Shown here piece after piece: positions 1 through 8,768 of a DNA stretch of 64,000 bases; positions within the stretch are counted from its first letter, which is position 1; every line of letters starts with the position of its first letter. The stretch lies in NCBI GenBank assembly GCA_913055695.1, contig CAJXKF010000006.1, positions 62,001 through 126,000 on the forward strand, written 5' to 3'. The stretch is from an uncultured Methylophaga sp. (GTDB lineage Bacteria > Pseudomonadota > Gammaproteobacteria > Nitrosococcales > Methylophagaceae). The notes under the pieces are model-generated. The model worked only from the letters and a program-made list of their open reading frames with translations, ran no database searches and was not told where the DNA came from. Position numbers and translations under genes: made by a program.

Positions 1-351
1 ATCAAGCAATCACAACTGGCCGCGACACAAATCAACAGCGGTGACACGGTTCGTATCCGCTTTCATGAGGCGGCGCGGGAATTTGATGCCATCATCGAAA
101 ACAGTCACAGCCGGTCAGATGGCCAGTGGCAGCTGGGTCTGAGTTATCAGTTTCATGATACTGCCGATGAGCGGGCTGCGGTTCACCTTGCATTTCACAG
201 CAGTGACGCGCTGATTGCACTGAACCGAACCCGGCATCAGGGCAGAAGCATCATCGCCGGGATAGCGATCATTTTCAGCTTTGCCTGGAACCGTGGCCTG
301 ATGCATATTCGTCAATGGTTAAAAATGTTGAATCCGGAAAAACAAAGTTGA
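1..351 (+). CDS. bcsA: Cellulose synthase catalytic subunit, C-terminal end (partial)
   Basis: An open frame runs from the first base to a TGA at 349-351 and gives about 116 residues. It reads as the end of a PilZ domain (a beta-rich stretch with SGDTVRIRF and WQLGLSYQF) followed by a hydrophobic segment (IIAGIAIIFSFAW) and a basic tail. In BcsA the C-terminal PilZ domain binds c-di-GMP and opens the gate to the glycosyltransferase site, and a last membrane-associated helix follows it. The RxxxR c-di-GMP motif and the whole catalytic domain lie upstream of the window, so activity cannot be judged. The assignment rests mainly on the gene immediately downstream, 7 bases away, being a clear bcsB. 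Confidence 0.85.
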   Translation: MKQSQLAATQINSGDTVRIRFHEAAREFDAIIENSHSRSDGQWQLGLSYQFHDTADERAAVHLAFHSSDALIALNRTRHQGRSIIAGIAIIFSFAWNRGLMHIRQWLKMLNPEKQS

Positions 352-358
352 GGGCGGA

Positions 359-2617
359 ATGATGAAGCGATGGGGTCTGATTTGCCTGTTACTGCTGGCG
401 CTGCAGGGCAATGCACTAGCAGCTAATGCTGTTGCACTGGAAGAGATGGCGATATCGGAACAGGCACTGGAAACCCAAACAGGACAGCGCTTTGAACTGC
501 CGTTATCGCAATTACTCGGTGACAGCCGGCCTCGTCATCTCAGCGGCGTGAATGCGAGTCTGGACTTGTCCCTGCCGTTACCTGCATTGAAACAGACCTC
601 GGAAGTCACACTGGTACTCAACGGTACGGCCTCAGAGGTGCTGAATGAGCATTCGCAACTGCTTATTTCGCTCAATGATCGTGTGATTGAACAATATCCG
701 CTCAACGTCGCCGGAGAGACCTTCAGCCATCAGGTCAAGCTGCCCGTCCGTTTACTGAAACCGGGTTATAACAGCATAAAACTGCGGGCCATCCAGCATT
801 ACAGTGAGCAATGCGAATATCCGCTGGCACCTCAGCTCTGGTCGCAGATCAATGTCGCCGATTCCGGATTTATCATCGATGCCAGTCAAAAACCGGTACC
901 GGTATTGCTGAGTGAATTGAACCATCTGTTTGATCGTGCCAGCTGGCGACAACAGGAATCAGTGACTGTATTCAGTGCCGAGCGGACCTCTGCCCCATTG
1001 CTTGCCTCACTGGGCCTGGTGGCACAGGGGGTTGCTCATCGCTATGATTTTGTTCCAGTGACGCTGTTGCATCAGACCCTGCCTGCTGATGTGGCCACAT
1101 TGCAGCGTGAAATGGGAAGCAGTCAGGTCGCTGTGATCATCGGCCAGAAAAAGGAGTTATCCGGCCTGGTCGATTTCAGCGAATATCCCGGCAATGGCGG
1201 TCCCGGTATACTGGTTCAGCAACTGCCCGGTGATGAAAATCAATATTTACTGGCCCTTTTTGCAGAGGATGATAAGGCACTGAAAGATGTCGCCTATGCT
1301 TTTGCCATTCCCTCTGTGCCCTGGCCGGAACGTCACTGGGCCAGTATTGGCAAATTGACCCTGCCTGACCGGGCACAGCTGGAACAGCGTTTTTCCATCC
1401 CGACCCAGACTTCCGGTGCTTTCCCGCTGAGAGCGCTCGGCTACCAGTCACGCACGCTCACCGGGGTTGATGCTGATAGCATCAAGCTCAACATCTGGAA
1501 CAACACCTGGCAGGGCCGCATGCAGGTCAGGGTGCATATGGCCTATGCCAGTGGCATGGCCAGACAATCCTCACTGAATATTCTGACCAATGGCGTCCTC
1601 AACGGCTCGATACCGATGTCTGATCCACGTGGCGGCGCTTATGAAAATTATGCGGTGACGATTCCGGCCGGGGTGATGCGCCCGGGCTGGAATCAGCTGG
1701 AGTTCCAGCCGGTGATGGTGCCTCAGAGTAATGGCGGTGAATGTCAGCCTTTTTTCACCGGCAATCTGGCGACAACGATTTATGCAGATACCACGGTACA
1801 AAAATTCGGCGGCGATGAACTCCATAAAAAAGATTTATCGATGCTGACAGGGCAAGGCTATCTTTTCACCCATTTGCCACTGGGTAAAGATGTGGCGTTT
1901 TATCTGGGACAGTCTGACTCTGCCACCTTGTCAGCGGCGATGACGCTGACCGCCAAATTAAGCCAGATTTACAAGCGTCCGTTGCTCAATGCCTATTTTG
2001 GTCTTGCCCGGGAAAAGCTGAATCCGGAAGTCGTTCAGCATTACTGGATCGGTGCCCTGAACGAGCTGCCGGAGGATGTTAAAGCTGCCGTCAATCGGGA
2101 CTTGCCCGATAGTGTGGAGCTGAAGGTGCCGCTGATTCAGTCTGCCAGTATCCGTGTTCATGAGGGGGCTGAGTGGCTGAATACGCTGATGGAGAAAACG
2201 GGGCTGCGTAAAACCCCGCCGACCAATCTGACTGAGGCCACGATCGAGTTTGAAAACGGTCTGAACGACACGGTCTATGCGATTTCGACACAGCTGGATG
2301 ATTCACCGGATCATATTGTTTTTACCGCAACTGATGCAGACCACTTGCAGGCCGGCATGAATACACTGGTTGACTACAGTCACTGGGGACAGTTGCAGGG
2401 GCTGGTGGCTTTCTGGCAGCCTGATGATGACAAGCTGACATCCATTGGCCTGGCCGATGCGCCTTTTTCCGCTTTCGGCCTGCGTGGCGGACTCGGATTG
2501 TGGGTGTCTCAATATCCCTGGCGGGCACTGGTACTGTTGCTGATTTTCCTGGGCGGTGTTATTTGGCTGACTCGTCGCTTGTTACTGCAATACCGTCGTC
2601 GCCACAATCAATACTAG
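359..2617 (+). CDS. bcsB: Cellulose synthase regulatory subunit BcsB
   Basis: A 752-residue protein of the BcsB family (E. coli BcsB is about 780). It is the periplasmic partner of BcsA, anchored in the inner membrane, and guides the nascent glucan across the periplasm. Residues 1-22 form a signal peptide ending ALAA. The body has the alternating carbohydrate-binding-like and flavodoxin-like folds of the family. Near the C-terminus a hydrophobic helix (ALVLLLIFLGGVIWL) with a basic tail is the transmembrane anchor that docks with BcsA. The start is one of two adjacent ATGs behind GGGCGGA, 7 bases after bcsA, so the two are co-transcribed. The older description 'c-di-GMP-binding protein' for this subunit is misleading, since BcsA holds the nucleotide. 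Confidence 0.93.
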   Translation: MMKRWGLICLLLLALQGNALAANAVALEEMAISEQALETQTGQRFELPLSQLLGDSRPRHLSGVNASLDLSLPLPALKQTSEVTLVLNGTASEVLNEHSQLLISLNDRVIEQYPLNVAGETFSHQVKLPVRLLKPGYNSIKLRAIQHYSEQCEYPLAPQLWSQINVADSGFIIDASQKPVPVLLSELNHLFDRASWRQQESVTVFSAERTSAPLLASLGLVAQGVAHRYDFVPVTLLHQTLPADVATLQREMGSSQVAVIIGQKKELSGLVDFSEYPGNGGPGILVQQLPGDENQYLLALFAEDDKALKDVAYAFAIPSVPWPERHWASIGKLTLPDRAQLEQRFSIPTQTSGAFPLRALGYQSRTLTGVDADSIKLNIWNNTWQGRMQVRVHMAYASGMARQSSLNILTNGVLNGSIPMSDPRGGAYENYAVTIPAGVMRPGWNQLEFQPVMVPQSNGGECQPFFTGNLATTIYADTTVQKFGGDELHKKDLSMLTGQGYLFTHLPLGKDVAFYLGQSDSATLSAAMTLTAKLSQIYKRPLLNAYFGLAREKLNPEVVQHYWIGALNELPEDVKAAVNRDLPDSVELKVPLIQSASIRVHEGAEWLNTLMEKTGLRKTPPTNLTEATIEFENGLNDTVYAISTQLDDSPDHIVFTATDADHLQAGMNTLVDYSHWGQLQGLVAFWQPDDDKLTSIGLADAPFSAFGLRGGLGLWVSQYPWRALVLLLIFLGGVIWLTRRLLLQYRRRHNQY

Positions 2618-2634
2618 GATGGGTGCTTGAATTC

Positions 2635-3327
2635 ATGCGACTGTTTACCTGGATATTATTATTACTGCCCGGCTACTTACTGGCAGATAACGCGCCGCTG
2701 ATAATCGGAGGCACGCAACACGCCAAAGACAGCGATTACAGTTATCTTGGTGTGATTCAGCCACTAGCGGGAGAAAAACTCGGTGACGGCTGGTTCTGGC
2801 AGGGTATCGGCAGCTGGCTTGCTTATGAATATGATCTGACTATCAATGGTCAGCCTGATGAGCTCAAGGCCAGGGCGCCGGGCATCGAGGCTGGAATGGG
2901 TTATGCCTGGGCTGCGGGCCCCTGGCGGACTTCCCTGTCACTGTCGCTGGGCTACCGTGATTACCGGCTGAGTCCCGACGTCGCCGGCGAAGAGCCCGAC
3001 GGCAGTACGCTGAGTCTGACCCCGCAGTTGCAACTGAGCTATCTGGTCAATGACAAGATCGAGTTTGCCTTGCTGAGCAACTGGGCGCTGGGACCCCAGT
3101 CCGTGTTCAACCGCTTCCGGGCCGGCTACCGGCCACACTGGCGCTGGCAAATCGGACCCGAGTTCTACTACCAGGAAGGGAAAAACTACCGCGTCAAACA
3201 AGCCGGCCTCTTTGTCAGCCGTATCATGGAAAAAGGGCTCAGTCTGGAACTTAATGCCGGCATATCGGAAAGTCAGGACCAATCCGGTGACCCCTATCTG
3301 GGCCTGGCTTTCTCCAAACTGTTCTAG
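2635..3327 (+). CDS. bcsS: Cellulose biosynthesis protein BcsS-like, predicted outer-membrane beta-barrel
   Basis: Starting at ATG 2635 gives 230 residues with a clean signal peptide (MRLFTWILLLLPGYLLA). An upstream in-frame start at 2500 would lie inside bcsB and destroy the signal peptide, so it was rejected. The mature protein is rich in short amphipathic strands (for example SLSLSLGYRDYRL, FRAGYRPHWRWQIGPEFYY) and ends in Phe, as outer-membrane barrels recognised by the BAM machinery do. It resembles the BcsS family, known only by association with cellulose operons. It follows bcsB by 17 bases, and its TAG stop shares the palindrome CTAG with the stop of convergent bcsZ. The exact role is unknown; export or anchoring of cellulose at the outer membrane is my inference. 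Confidence 0.75.
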   Translation: MRLFTWILLLLPGYLLADNAPLIIGGTQHAKDSDYSYLGVIQPLAGEKLGDGWFWQGIGSWLAYEYDLTINGQPDELKARAPGIEAGMGYAWAAGPWRTSLSLSLGYRDYRLSPDVAGEEPDGSTLSLTPQLQLSYLVNDKIEFALLSNWALGPQSVFNRFRAGYRPHWRWQIGPEFYYQEGKNYRVKQAGLFVSRIMEKGLSLELNAGISESQDQSGDPYLGLAFSKLF

Positions 3328-4463
3328 TCTTGCTCAAGCCATGCCGGTTGCAGCAAGCCGTCTTCGCTGAAACGGTAGCGGGCCTGATACCAGCCTAGGC
3401 CGAATAAACCCAGCACCTGATCATAGTAATGCTGATATTCACCCAGCAGCGGTCCGTCACTTTTACGTTCAATGCGGGCAAGTTGCGCCGATAATGCTTG
3501 GCTGGCATCTAGACTATCGAGATAGGGCAACAAGGCGGCAGAAAAGCCGGCCGGTCCGCGACCGCTGGCAATGCCGGTAGTGAGGTCAATCTGTTCCGGT
3601 GGCCAGCGATAACCCTGATTGAACCAGTGCAGCATGCCACTGTAAGCATTGAGCAAACGCTGCCTGGAAGGGCTGTCAGCATGCAGCATTCCCAGCCAGA
3701 GATAGACGCGAATCGCATCATAACTGCCGATATTAGCCTGTGCGTTCAATGGCAGAAAGCCATGCCGCGGATGATAATGGATCCAGTCGTGCGCATAACC
3801 CTGCACTTCGCTCTGTCTGAGCAGGATCTCCGCAGAACGGTAGACAGCGGGCCAGAGCGCGGTGTCATCATGAAAACTTAAGCCTGCGATAAGCTGAAGC
3901 GGTAAATAACTGGGATTCAGTTGCCACCAGCCATTAATCGCTTCAAAGCCGAGTCGGCCCGGCAGTACGATAGGCCCTAATTCGGGCAGGGTGGCAACTT
4001 CCTGCTGTTTGATATGCGCCAGTATGGCCTGACCTTTATCGCTGTACTCAGTGTTTTGCCACAGCCGGCCCGCTTCAAGCAGGCTGTATGCGAGCCACAA
4101 ATCAGCATCCGAGGCGGAGTTGGGATCAAGGATCCCCCAGTCGCCAGAAAGCTGTTGCCCCCAGCGCCAGGCTGGCAGGCAAATGTCGGTTTGAAGCGGA
4201 CAGAGGTGGTTTTCTGTCCACTGTAGGATCGCTTCAAAACTGGCTTTATCATTGGCCACCAGGGCAAAAAACAAGGCATAGGCCTGCCCTTCCGAGGTGG
4301 TAATGCCGTTCGCCTGCTGATAATCAATCACCCGGCCATCTGACTGAATAAATTTATCTTTGAATGCCGTCCAGAGTGGCCAGTCGGCAGCATTGAGCGA
4401 CAAAGGCATAACAAGCATCGCAATGCTGAGCCAGCGCAGATAAAAATGATGAATAGCCTGCAA
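3324..4463 (-). CDS. bcsZ: Cellulase BcsZ (glycoside hydrolase family 8)
   Basis: A 379-residue endo-beta-1,4-glucanase of family GH8, the periplasmic hydrolase that accompanies bacterial cellulose synthases. It has an N-terminal signal peptide (cleavage near LSLNAA, residues 20-26). The general-acid block GITTSEGQAYALFFALV is present with Glu58, and the NSASDADLW block (about 115-123) carries the conserved Asp. Length matches the E. coli enzyme (about 370). It is encoded opposite to bcsAB and converges on bcsS, whereas in enterobacteria bcsZ sits inside the operon. It is therefore transcribed separately, from the region shared with clpB. BcsZ trims or untangles nascent glucan and limits cellulose yield. 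Confidence 0.93.
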   Translation of the reverse strand: MQAIHHFYLRWLSIAMLVMPLSLNAADWPLWTAFKDKFIQSDGRVIDYQQANGITTSEGQAYALFFALVANDKASFEAILQWTENHLCPLQTDICLPAWRWGQQLSGDWGILDPNSASDADLWLAYSLLEAGRLWQNTEYSDKGQAILAHIKQQEVATLPELGPIVLPGRLGFEAINGWWQLNPSYLPLQLIAGLSFHDDTALWPAVYRSAEILLRQSEVQGYAHDWIHYHPRHGFLPLNAQANIGSYDAIRVYLWLGMLHADSPSRQRLLNAYSGMLHWFNQGYRWPPEQIDLTTGIASGRGPAGFSAALLPYLDSLDASQALSAQLARIERKSDGPLLGEYQHYYDQVLGLFGLGWYQARYRFSEDGLLQPAWLEQD

Positions 4464-4531
4464 ATTTAACCCCTCCGGTTCCTGCCCAGTGTAATCTGAA
4501 AGCGCGTATCGATAAATAAATCACTGCGGAA

Positions 4532-4560
4532 CTTGAAATTTTTTCTGGATTCCCCCATTT
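4532..4560 (+). promoter_or_regulatory. Sigma-32 heat-shock promoter of clpB
   Basis: CTTGAAA at 4532-4538, a 14-base spacer, then CCCCATTT at 4553-4560 match the RpoH consensus (CTTGAAA, 13-15 bases, CCCCATNT) at essentially every position. It lies 35 bases before the clpB start codon. The rest of the 131-base bcsZ-clpB interval presumably also holds the leftward bcsZ promoter, which I could not pinpoint. Confidence 0.9.
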
Positions 4561-4594
4561 CACAGATAACACACTTTTTGAAGGGAAATTGTTC

Positions 4595-7180
4595 ATGCAG
4601 ATCGATAAATTAACCAGCAAATTCCAGGAAGCGCTGGCAGCGGCACAGAGTATGGCCGTCGGTCGTGATCATCAATTTATTGAGCCGGTGCATCTGATGC
4701 TGGCCTTGCTGCAGCAGCAAAACGGCAGCGTGAAACCGATTTTGCAGCAAAGCGGCGTCAATGTGGCAAGCTATCAGGCTGAGCTGGAACAGCAACTGTC
4801 GCGCTTGCCGACGGTGGAAGGTGCCAGCGGTGATATTCATGTGTCGCAGGATGTCAGCCGTCTGCTGAATCAAACGGATAAGCTGGCGCAGAAACGCCAG
4901 GATCAATATATTTCCAGTGAGCTGCTGTTGCTGGCGCTGGTGGACGATAAAAACAAAGCAGGAGAGCTGCTGCGTCAACATGGTGCCACCAAGGCCAACC
5001 TTGAAGCTGCTATCGATAAAATGCGTGGGGGAGAACGCGTGACTGATCCGAATGCCGAAGAACAGCGCCAGGCGCTGGAGAAATTTACCATCGATCTCAC
5101 CGCCCGCGCCGAGGAAGGCAAACTGGACCCGGTCATCGGTCGTGATGACGAAATCCGCCGCACCATCCAGGTGTTGCAGCGCCGCACCAAAAATAACCCG
5201 GTGCTCATCGGTGAGCCCGGTGTCGGTAAAACCGCGATTGTGGAAGGCCTCGCCCAGCGTATCGTCAATGGCGAAGTGCCTGATGGCATGAAGCATAAAC
5301 GGGTGCTGGTGCTGGATATGGGCTCCTTGATTGCCGGGGCCAAATTCCGCGGTGAATTTGAGGAACGCCTCAAAGCCGTACTCAATGATCTGTCGAAACA
5401 GGAAGGCCAGATCATTTTGTTTATCGACGAAATTCATACCATGGTCGGTGCCGGTAAAGCCGAAGGCGCAATGGATGCCGGTAATATGCTCAAACCCGCG
5501 CTGGCCCGCGGTGAGCTGCACTGTATCGGCGCCACCACGCTGGATGAGTACCGCCAGTATGTGGAAAAAGATGCGGCACTGGAGCGTCGTTTCCAGAAAG
5601 TCATGGTCGGTGAACCCAGTGTCGAATCCACCATCGGCATTCTGCGCGGCCTCAGTGAACGTTACGAACTGCACCACGGGGTTGATATCACGGATCCCGC
5701 GATTGTGGCAGCGGCGACCTTGTCGCATCGTTATATCACCGACCGCAAGTTGCCGGACAAGGCCATCGATCTGATTGACGAAGCGGCCAGCCGCATCCGG
5801 ATGGAAATCGATTCCAAGCCGGAATCACTGGACCGGCTGGAACGGCGCCTGATTCAGCTCAAGATCGAGCGGGTGGCTCTGCAGAAAGAGAGCGATGAAG
5901 CTTCCAAAAAACGGCTGGACACGCTGGAAAGCGAGATGAAAAAGCTGGCCCGCGAATATACCGATCTTGAAGAAGTCTGGAAGTCGGAAAAGGCGGCGCT
6001 GCACGGCAGTCAGCATGTGAAGGAAGAGCTGGAAAAAGCCCGCCAGGAACTGGAATCGGCTAATCGTAATGCCGATTACGAAAAAATGGCGAAGCTCCAA
6101 TACGGCCGTATCCCGGAGCTGGAAAAACAGCTCGATATCGCCACCCAGGCCGAAATGCAGGAATTCACCTTGCTGCGTAATAAAGTCGGTGAGGAAGAGA
6201 TCGCCGAAGTTGTGTCCAAATGGACCGGCATTCCGGTCTCCAAAATGCTGGAAGGCGAGCGCGAGAAACTGCTGAAAATGGACGAAGCCCTGCACTTGCG
6301 GGTTATCGGTCAGGATGAAGCGGTAAGCAGCGTCGCCAATGCGATTCGACGCAGCCGCGCCGGTTTGTCCGATCCCAACCGGCCTAATGGTTCTTTCCTG
6401 TTCCTGGGCCCGACCGGTGTCGGTAAAACCGAGCTCTGTAAAGCGCTGGCGACCTTCCTGTTTGATACTGAAGAATCGATGATCCGGATTGATATGTCCG
6501 AGTTTATGGAAAAACACTCGGTTGCTCGGCTGGTCGGTGCACCGCCGGGTTATGTCGGTTATGAGGAAGGCGGTTACCTGACTGAAGCGGTACGCCGCAA
6601 ACCTTATTCAGTGATTCTGCTGGATGAGGTGGAAAAGGCGCATCCGGATGTCTTTAACGTCTTGCTGCAGGTGCTCGATGACGGTCGCCTGACCGATGGC
6701 CAGGGCCGCACGGTGGATTTCCGTAATACTGTCATTGTGATGACTTCAAACCTCGGCTCCAGCGTGATTCAGGAAATGGCCGGTGAAGAGCATTATGACC
6801 AAATGAAGTCGGCGGTGATGGAAATCGTTGGCCAGCATTTCCGCCCCGAATTTATCAACCGGGTCGATGATGTGGTGGTATTTCATCCGTTACAACAGGA
6901 CCAAATCCGGGCGATTGCTGATATTCAACTGGCGCATCTGCGTGCCCGTCTCGGCGAACGCGATATCAAGCTGCAGTTAAGCGAAGAAGCGCTGGATCTG
7001 ATTGCGGCAGAAGGCTTTGATCCGGTTTACGGGGCGCGGCCTTTGAAACGGGTGATTCAGCATGAGATTGAAAACCCGCTGGCGCAGGATCTGCTGTCAG
7101 GCAAGTTCAAGGCCGGGGACACCGTTAATGTCGATGTCGAAGGGGACAAACTGGTGTTCAAGGAATTGGTGCTGCATTAA
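4595..7180 (+). CDS. clpB: ATP-dependent disaggregase ClpB
   Basis: An 861-residue Hsp100 chaperone, full length compared with E. coli (857). With DnaK it threads aggregated proteins through a hexameric pore in the cytoplasm. The Clp-N repeats span about 1-145, the first AAA module carries Walker A GEPGVGKT at 206-213, a coiled-coil middle domain lies around 410-520, and the second AAA module carries GPTGVGKT near residue 610. Pore loops and sensor arginines look intact. The ATG at 4595 is preferred over the in-frame TTG at 4589: it has AAGGGA (4581-4586) eight bases upstream and gives the family N-terminus [10 protein letters not shown]. It is driven by an RpoH promoter and ends at a strong terminator. 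Confidence 0.98.
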   Translation: MQIDKLTSKFQEALAAAQSMAVGRDHQFIEPVHLMLALLQQQNGSVKPILQQSGVNVASYQAELEQQLSRLPTVEGASGDIHVSQDVSRLLNQTDKLAQKRQDQYISSELLLLALVDDKNKAGELLRQHGATKANLEAAIDKMRGGERVTDPNAEEQRQALEKFTIDLTARAEEGKLDPVIGRDDEIRRTIQVLQRRTKNNPVLIGEPGVGKTAIVEGLAQRIVNGEVPDGMKHKRVLVLDMGSLIAGAKFRGEFEERLKAVLNDLSKQEGQIILFIDEIHTMVGAGKAEGAMDAGNMLKPALARGELHCIGATTLDEYRQYVEKDAALERRFQKVMVGEPSVESTIGILRGLSERYELHHGVDITDPAIVAAATLSHRYITDRKLPDKAIDLIDEAASRIRMEIDSKPESLDRLERRLIQLKIERVALQKESDEASKKRLDTLESEMKKLAREYTDLEEVWKSEKAALHGSQHVKEELEKARQELESANRNADYEKMAKLQYGRIPELEKQLDIATQAEMQEFTLLRNKVGEEEIAEVVSKWTGIPVSKMLEGEREKLLKMDEALHLRVIGQDEAVSSVANAIRRSRAGLSDPNRPNGSFLFLGPTGVGKTELCKALATFLFDTEESMIRIDMSEFMEKHSVARLVGAPPGYVGYEEGGYLTEAVRRKPYSVILLDEVEKAHPDVFNVLLQVLDDGRLTDGQGRTVDFRNTVIVMTSNLGSSVIQEMAGEEHYDQMKSAVMEIVGQHFRPEFINRVDDVVVFHPLQQDQIRAIADIQLAHLRARLGERDIKLQLSEEALDLIAAEGFDPVYGARPLKRVIQHEIENPLAQDLLSGKFKAGDTVNVDVEGDKLVFKELVLH

Positions 7181-7184
7181 AAAA

Positions 7185-7202
7185 GCCCCGCTTTCGCGGG
7201 GC
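7185..7202 (-). terminator. Hairpin acting as leftward terminator after cynS
   Basis: GCCCCGC-tttc-GCGGGGC forms a perfect 7-bp stem. On the plus strand it is preceded by a run of six A, which reads as a U-run after the stem in the leftward direction, but no T-run follows it rightward. It therefore best serves leftward transcription coming from cynS. Confidence 0.75.
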
Positions 7203-7212
7203 AGTCATGCGA

Positions 7213-7251
7213 CAGGGCGTTCAGCCGAGTTCTGAATGCCCTGTTTTTTTT
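7213..7251 (+). terminator. Rho-independent terminator of clpB
   Basis: A 12-bp stem (7213-7224 with 7232-7243, one G-U pair) with a 7-base loop is followed by eight T (7244-7251). The T-run touches the last codon region of convergent cynS, whose stop is at 7250-7252. Confidence 0.88.
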
Positions 7252-7690
7252 ACCAGGCTTTGTAAGGCAGGAATTTACCGTCCATGGTCAGCACAACGCG
7301 ATCGCCCTTGGGATCAGCCTTACGTTCGACCGACATATTAAAATCAATCGCGCTCATAATGCCGTCGCCGAATTTTTCCTGAATCACTTCTTTCAAGGTC
7401 GGACCATAGACCCCGACAATTTCATACAGGCGATAAATCAAGGGATCAGTCGGCACTGCCTGATCCCAGACTTTGGTCGGGTAATCCTGCAAAGCCTGGC
7501 TGACTTCAGCCGGCAGTTCCATAAACTGACACAATGCGGTGGCTTTATCCTCCGGCATGCTGTTCATGCCGAGACAAGCGGAGGTAGTCCACACCGGCGA
7601 CATGCCGATGGCTTCGCCGATTTGTTCCCAGCTGAGATTTTTGCTTTTCTTGGCCACAATAATGGCCTCGGTCATGGCGACTTTATCCAT
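7250..7690 (-). CDS. cynS: Cyanate hydratase (cyanase)
   Basis: A 146-residue cyanase, close to the usual 156. It converts cyanate and bicarbonate into ammonia and two CO2, working as a cytoplasmic homodecamer. The N-terminal half is a helix-turn-helix-like fold and the C-terminal half holds the active site. The catalytic triad maps to Arg87 and Glu90 (IYRLYEIVGVYG) and Ser113 (GDGIMSAIDF), all present. It lies 61 bases downstream of a formate/nitrite-family channel gene on the same strand and is probably co-transcribed with it. Enzymes of this kind detoxify cyanate and supply nitrogen. Confidence 0.96.
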   Translation of the reverse strand: MDKVAMTEAIIVAKKSKNLSWEQIGEAIGMSPVWTTSACLGMNSMPEDKATALCQFMELPAEVSQALQDYPTKVWDQAVPTDPLIYRLYEIVGVYGPTLKEVIQEKFGDGIMSAIDFNMSVERKADPKGDRVVLTMDGKFLPYKAW

Positions 7691-7751
7691 GTTGACTCCT
7701 GATTGGCGAGAGAAACCTGCGCCTTGTCAGCGCCGGCAGAAGGTGAATGAC

Positions 7752-8597
7752 TCAGGCTTTAACCGCGTTAGCAGATTCCGCTTTGACGACGGGTTTACGA
7801 ACCTGTCCCGGTCTCAGGTGCGTGGCATAGAGCACGCTGCCAGTCAGCAGCAGACCGCCGACGAGATTACCGAGGATGACCGGAATTTCATTCCAGAACA
7901 GCCAGTCACCGACAGTAATCGGCGCGCCCATCATCATGCCCAGCGGGAACAGGTACATATTGACCACGGCATGTTCGAATACCAGGCCGAAGAAGATAAG
8001 AATCGGCATCCACATGGCAATGACTTTGCCACCGACCGTTTTCGAGTACATGGCGCCGACGACACCGATAGAAACCATCCAGTTACAGAGAATGCCTTTG
8101 ACAAACACGGTGAACCAGCCGGCCGCACCATACTCGGCAAAGCCTAAAGTGCGGGCTTCCGCGGCGCCGGCAAAGGCTTTACCGACAGCAGTGGGCTCAG
8201 CACTAAACGCATAGGTAAGAGAAATAGCAATCAAGGTAGCGGAGAATAAAGCGCCCAACAGGTTACCGAGTGCGACCAGGCCCCAGTTTTTGAACATGCC
8301 GGACATGGTAGCCCCCGGGCGTTTATCAAACAGCGCCAGTGGCACCAGCGCAAACACGCCGGTTAACAAATCAAAGCCCAGCAGATTCAGAATACAGAAG
8401 CCGACCGGGAAAATAATGGCACCGACTATCGGGTAACCGGTCTGCACCGCGGCAGTCACCGCCAGTGCCACGGCAATTGCCAGGATCGCGCCGGCCATAA
8501 AGGCGCGGATTAAAACATCGCGGGGGTGCATGAATAATTTGGACTCACCCGCGTCCACCATGGTTTTGACAAACTCATTGGGTTTTACATACGACAT
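7752..8597 (-). CDS. Formate/nitrite transporter family channel, candidate cyanate or other anion channel
   Basis: A 281-residue inner-membrane protein of the FNT family (FocA/NirC), pentameric channels for small monovalent anions. Six membrane segments are visible, along with the family features GFDLLTG and FEHAVVNMYLFP. The latter places the central-pore histidine at residue 209, the same number as in FocA. GGGAG-like Shine-Dalgarno bases precede the ATG. Formate, nitrite and bisulfide are the known FNT substrates, and the sequence does not say which applies. Its pairing with cynS suggests it may import cyanate, or nitrite under the same nitrogen control; that is inference. Confidence 0.88.
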   Translation of the reverse strand: MSYVKPNEFVKTMVDAGESKLFMHPRDVLIRAFMAGAILAIAVALAVTAAVQTGYPIVGAIIFPVGFCILNLLGFDLLTGVFALVPLALFDKRPGATMSGMFKNWGLVALGNLLGALFSATLIAISLTYAFSAEPTAVGKAFAGAAEARTLGFAEYGAAGWFTVFVKGILCNWMVSIGVVGAMYSKTVGGKVIAMWMPILIFFGLVFEHAVVNMYLFPLGMMMGAPITVGDWLFWNEIPVILGNLVGGLLLTGSVLYATHLRPGQVRKPVVKAESANAVKA

Positions 8598-8651
8598 CAG
8601 AAACTCCCATCATCAACTTAAACGCAATCACAACGCTGCTTGCTGATAATG

Positions 8652-8667
8652 GGCATATACTATGCCA
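8652..8667 (-). promoter_or_regulatory. Candidate sigma-54 promoter of the FNT-cynS operon
   Basis: Read leftward, TGGCATAGTATATGCC has GG and GC separated by exactly 10 bases, with a perfect TGGCA first half and ATGCC in place of TTGCA. It lies about 55 bases before the start codon. The same bases also form an inverted repeat (GGCATA-N3-TATGCC), so an operator is an alternative reading. Confidence 0.45.
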
Positions 8668-8729
8668 AATAATAAAGTTTAATTAAAACAGTTACTTGAG
8701 TGTTTTTCTATTTTGTTGAGCTTGTCCGA

Positions 8730-8765
8730 TGCACCAATTTGAAGAGTCCGCAGGAACCGGGTGCA
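8730..8765 (-). promoter_or_regulatory. Inverted TGCACC/GGTGCA half-sites, possible NtrC enhancer
   Basis: TGCACC at 8730-8735 and GGTGCA at 8760-8765 match the two halves of the NtrC operator (GCACC and GGTGC), but are 24 bases apart instead of about 5. They sit 65-100 bases upstream of the putative -24/-12 promoter. This would suit an enhancer, but the spacing weakens the call. Confidence 0.3.
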
Positions 8766-8768
8766 CAC

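Noticed and set aside
2500-2634. Longer start for the BcsS-like protein
   Set aside because: It would overlap 118 bases of bcsB and bury the signal peptide inside the protein.
4610-5728. A 372-codon open frame on the minus strand opposite clpB
   Set aside because: It lies wholly within the conserved clpB coding sequence, has no ribosome binding site or recognisable motif, and its composition is what the antisense of a GC-biased gene gives.
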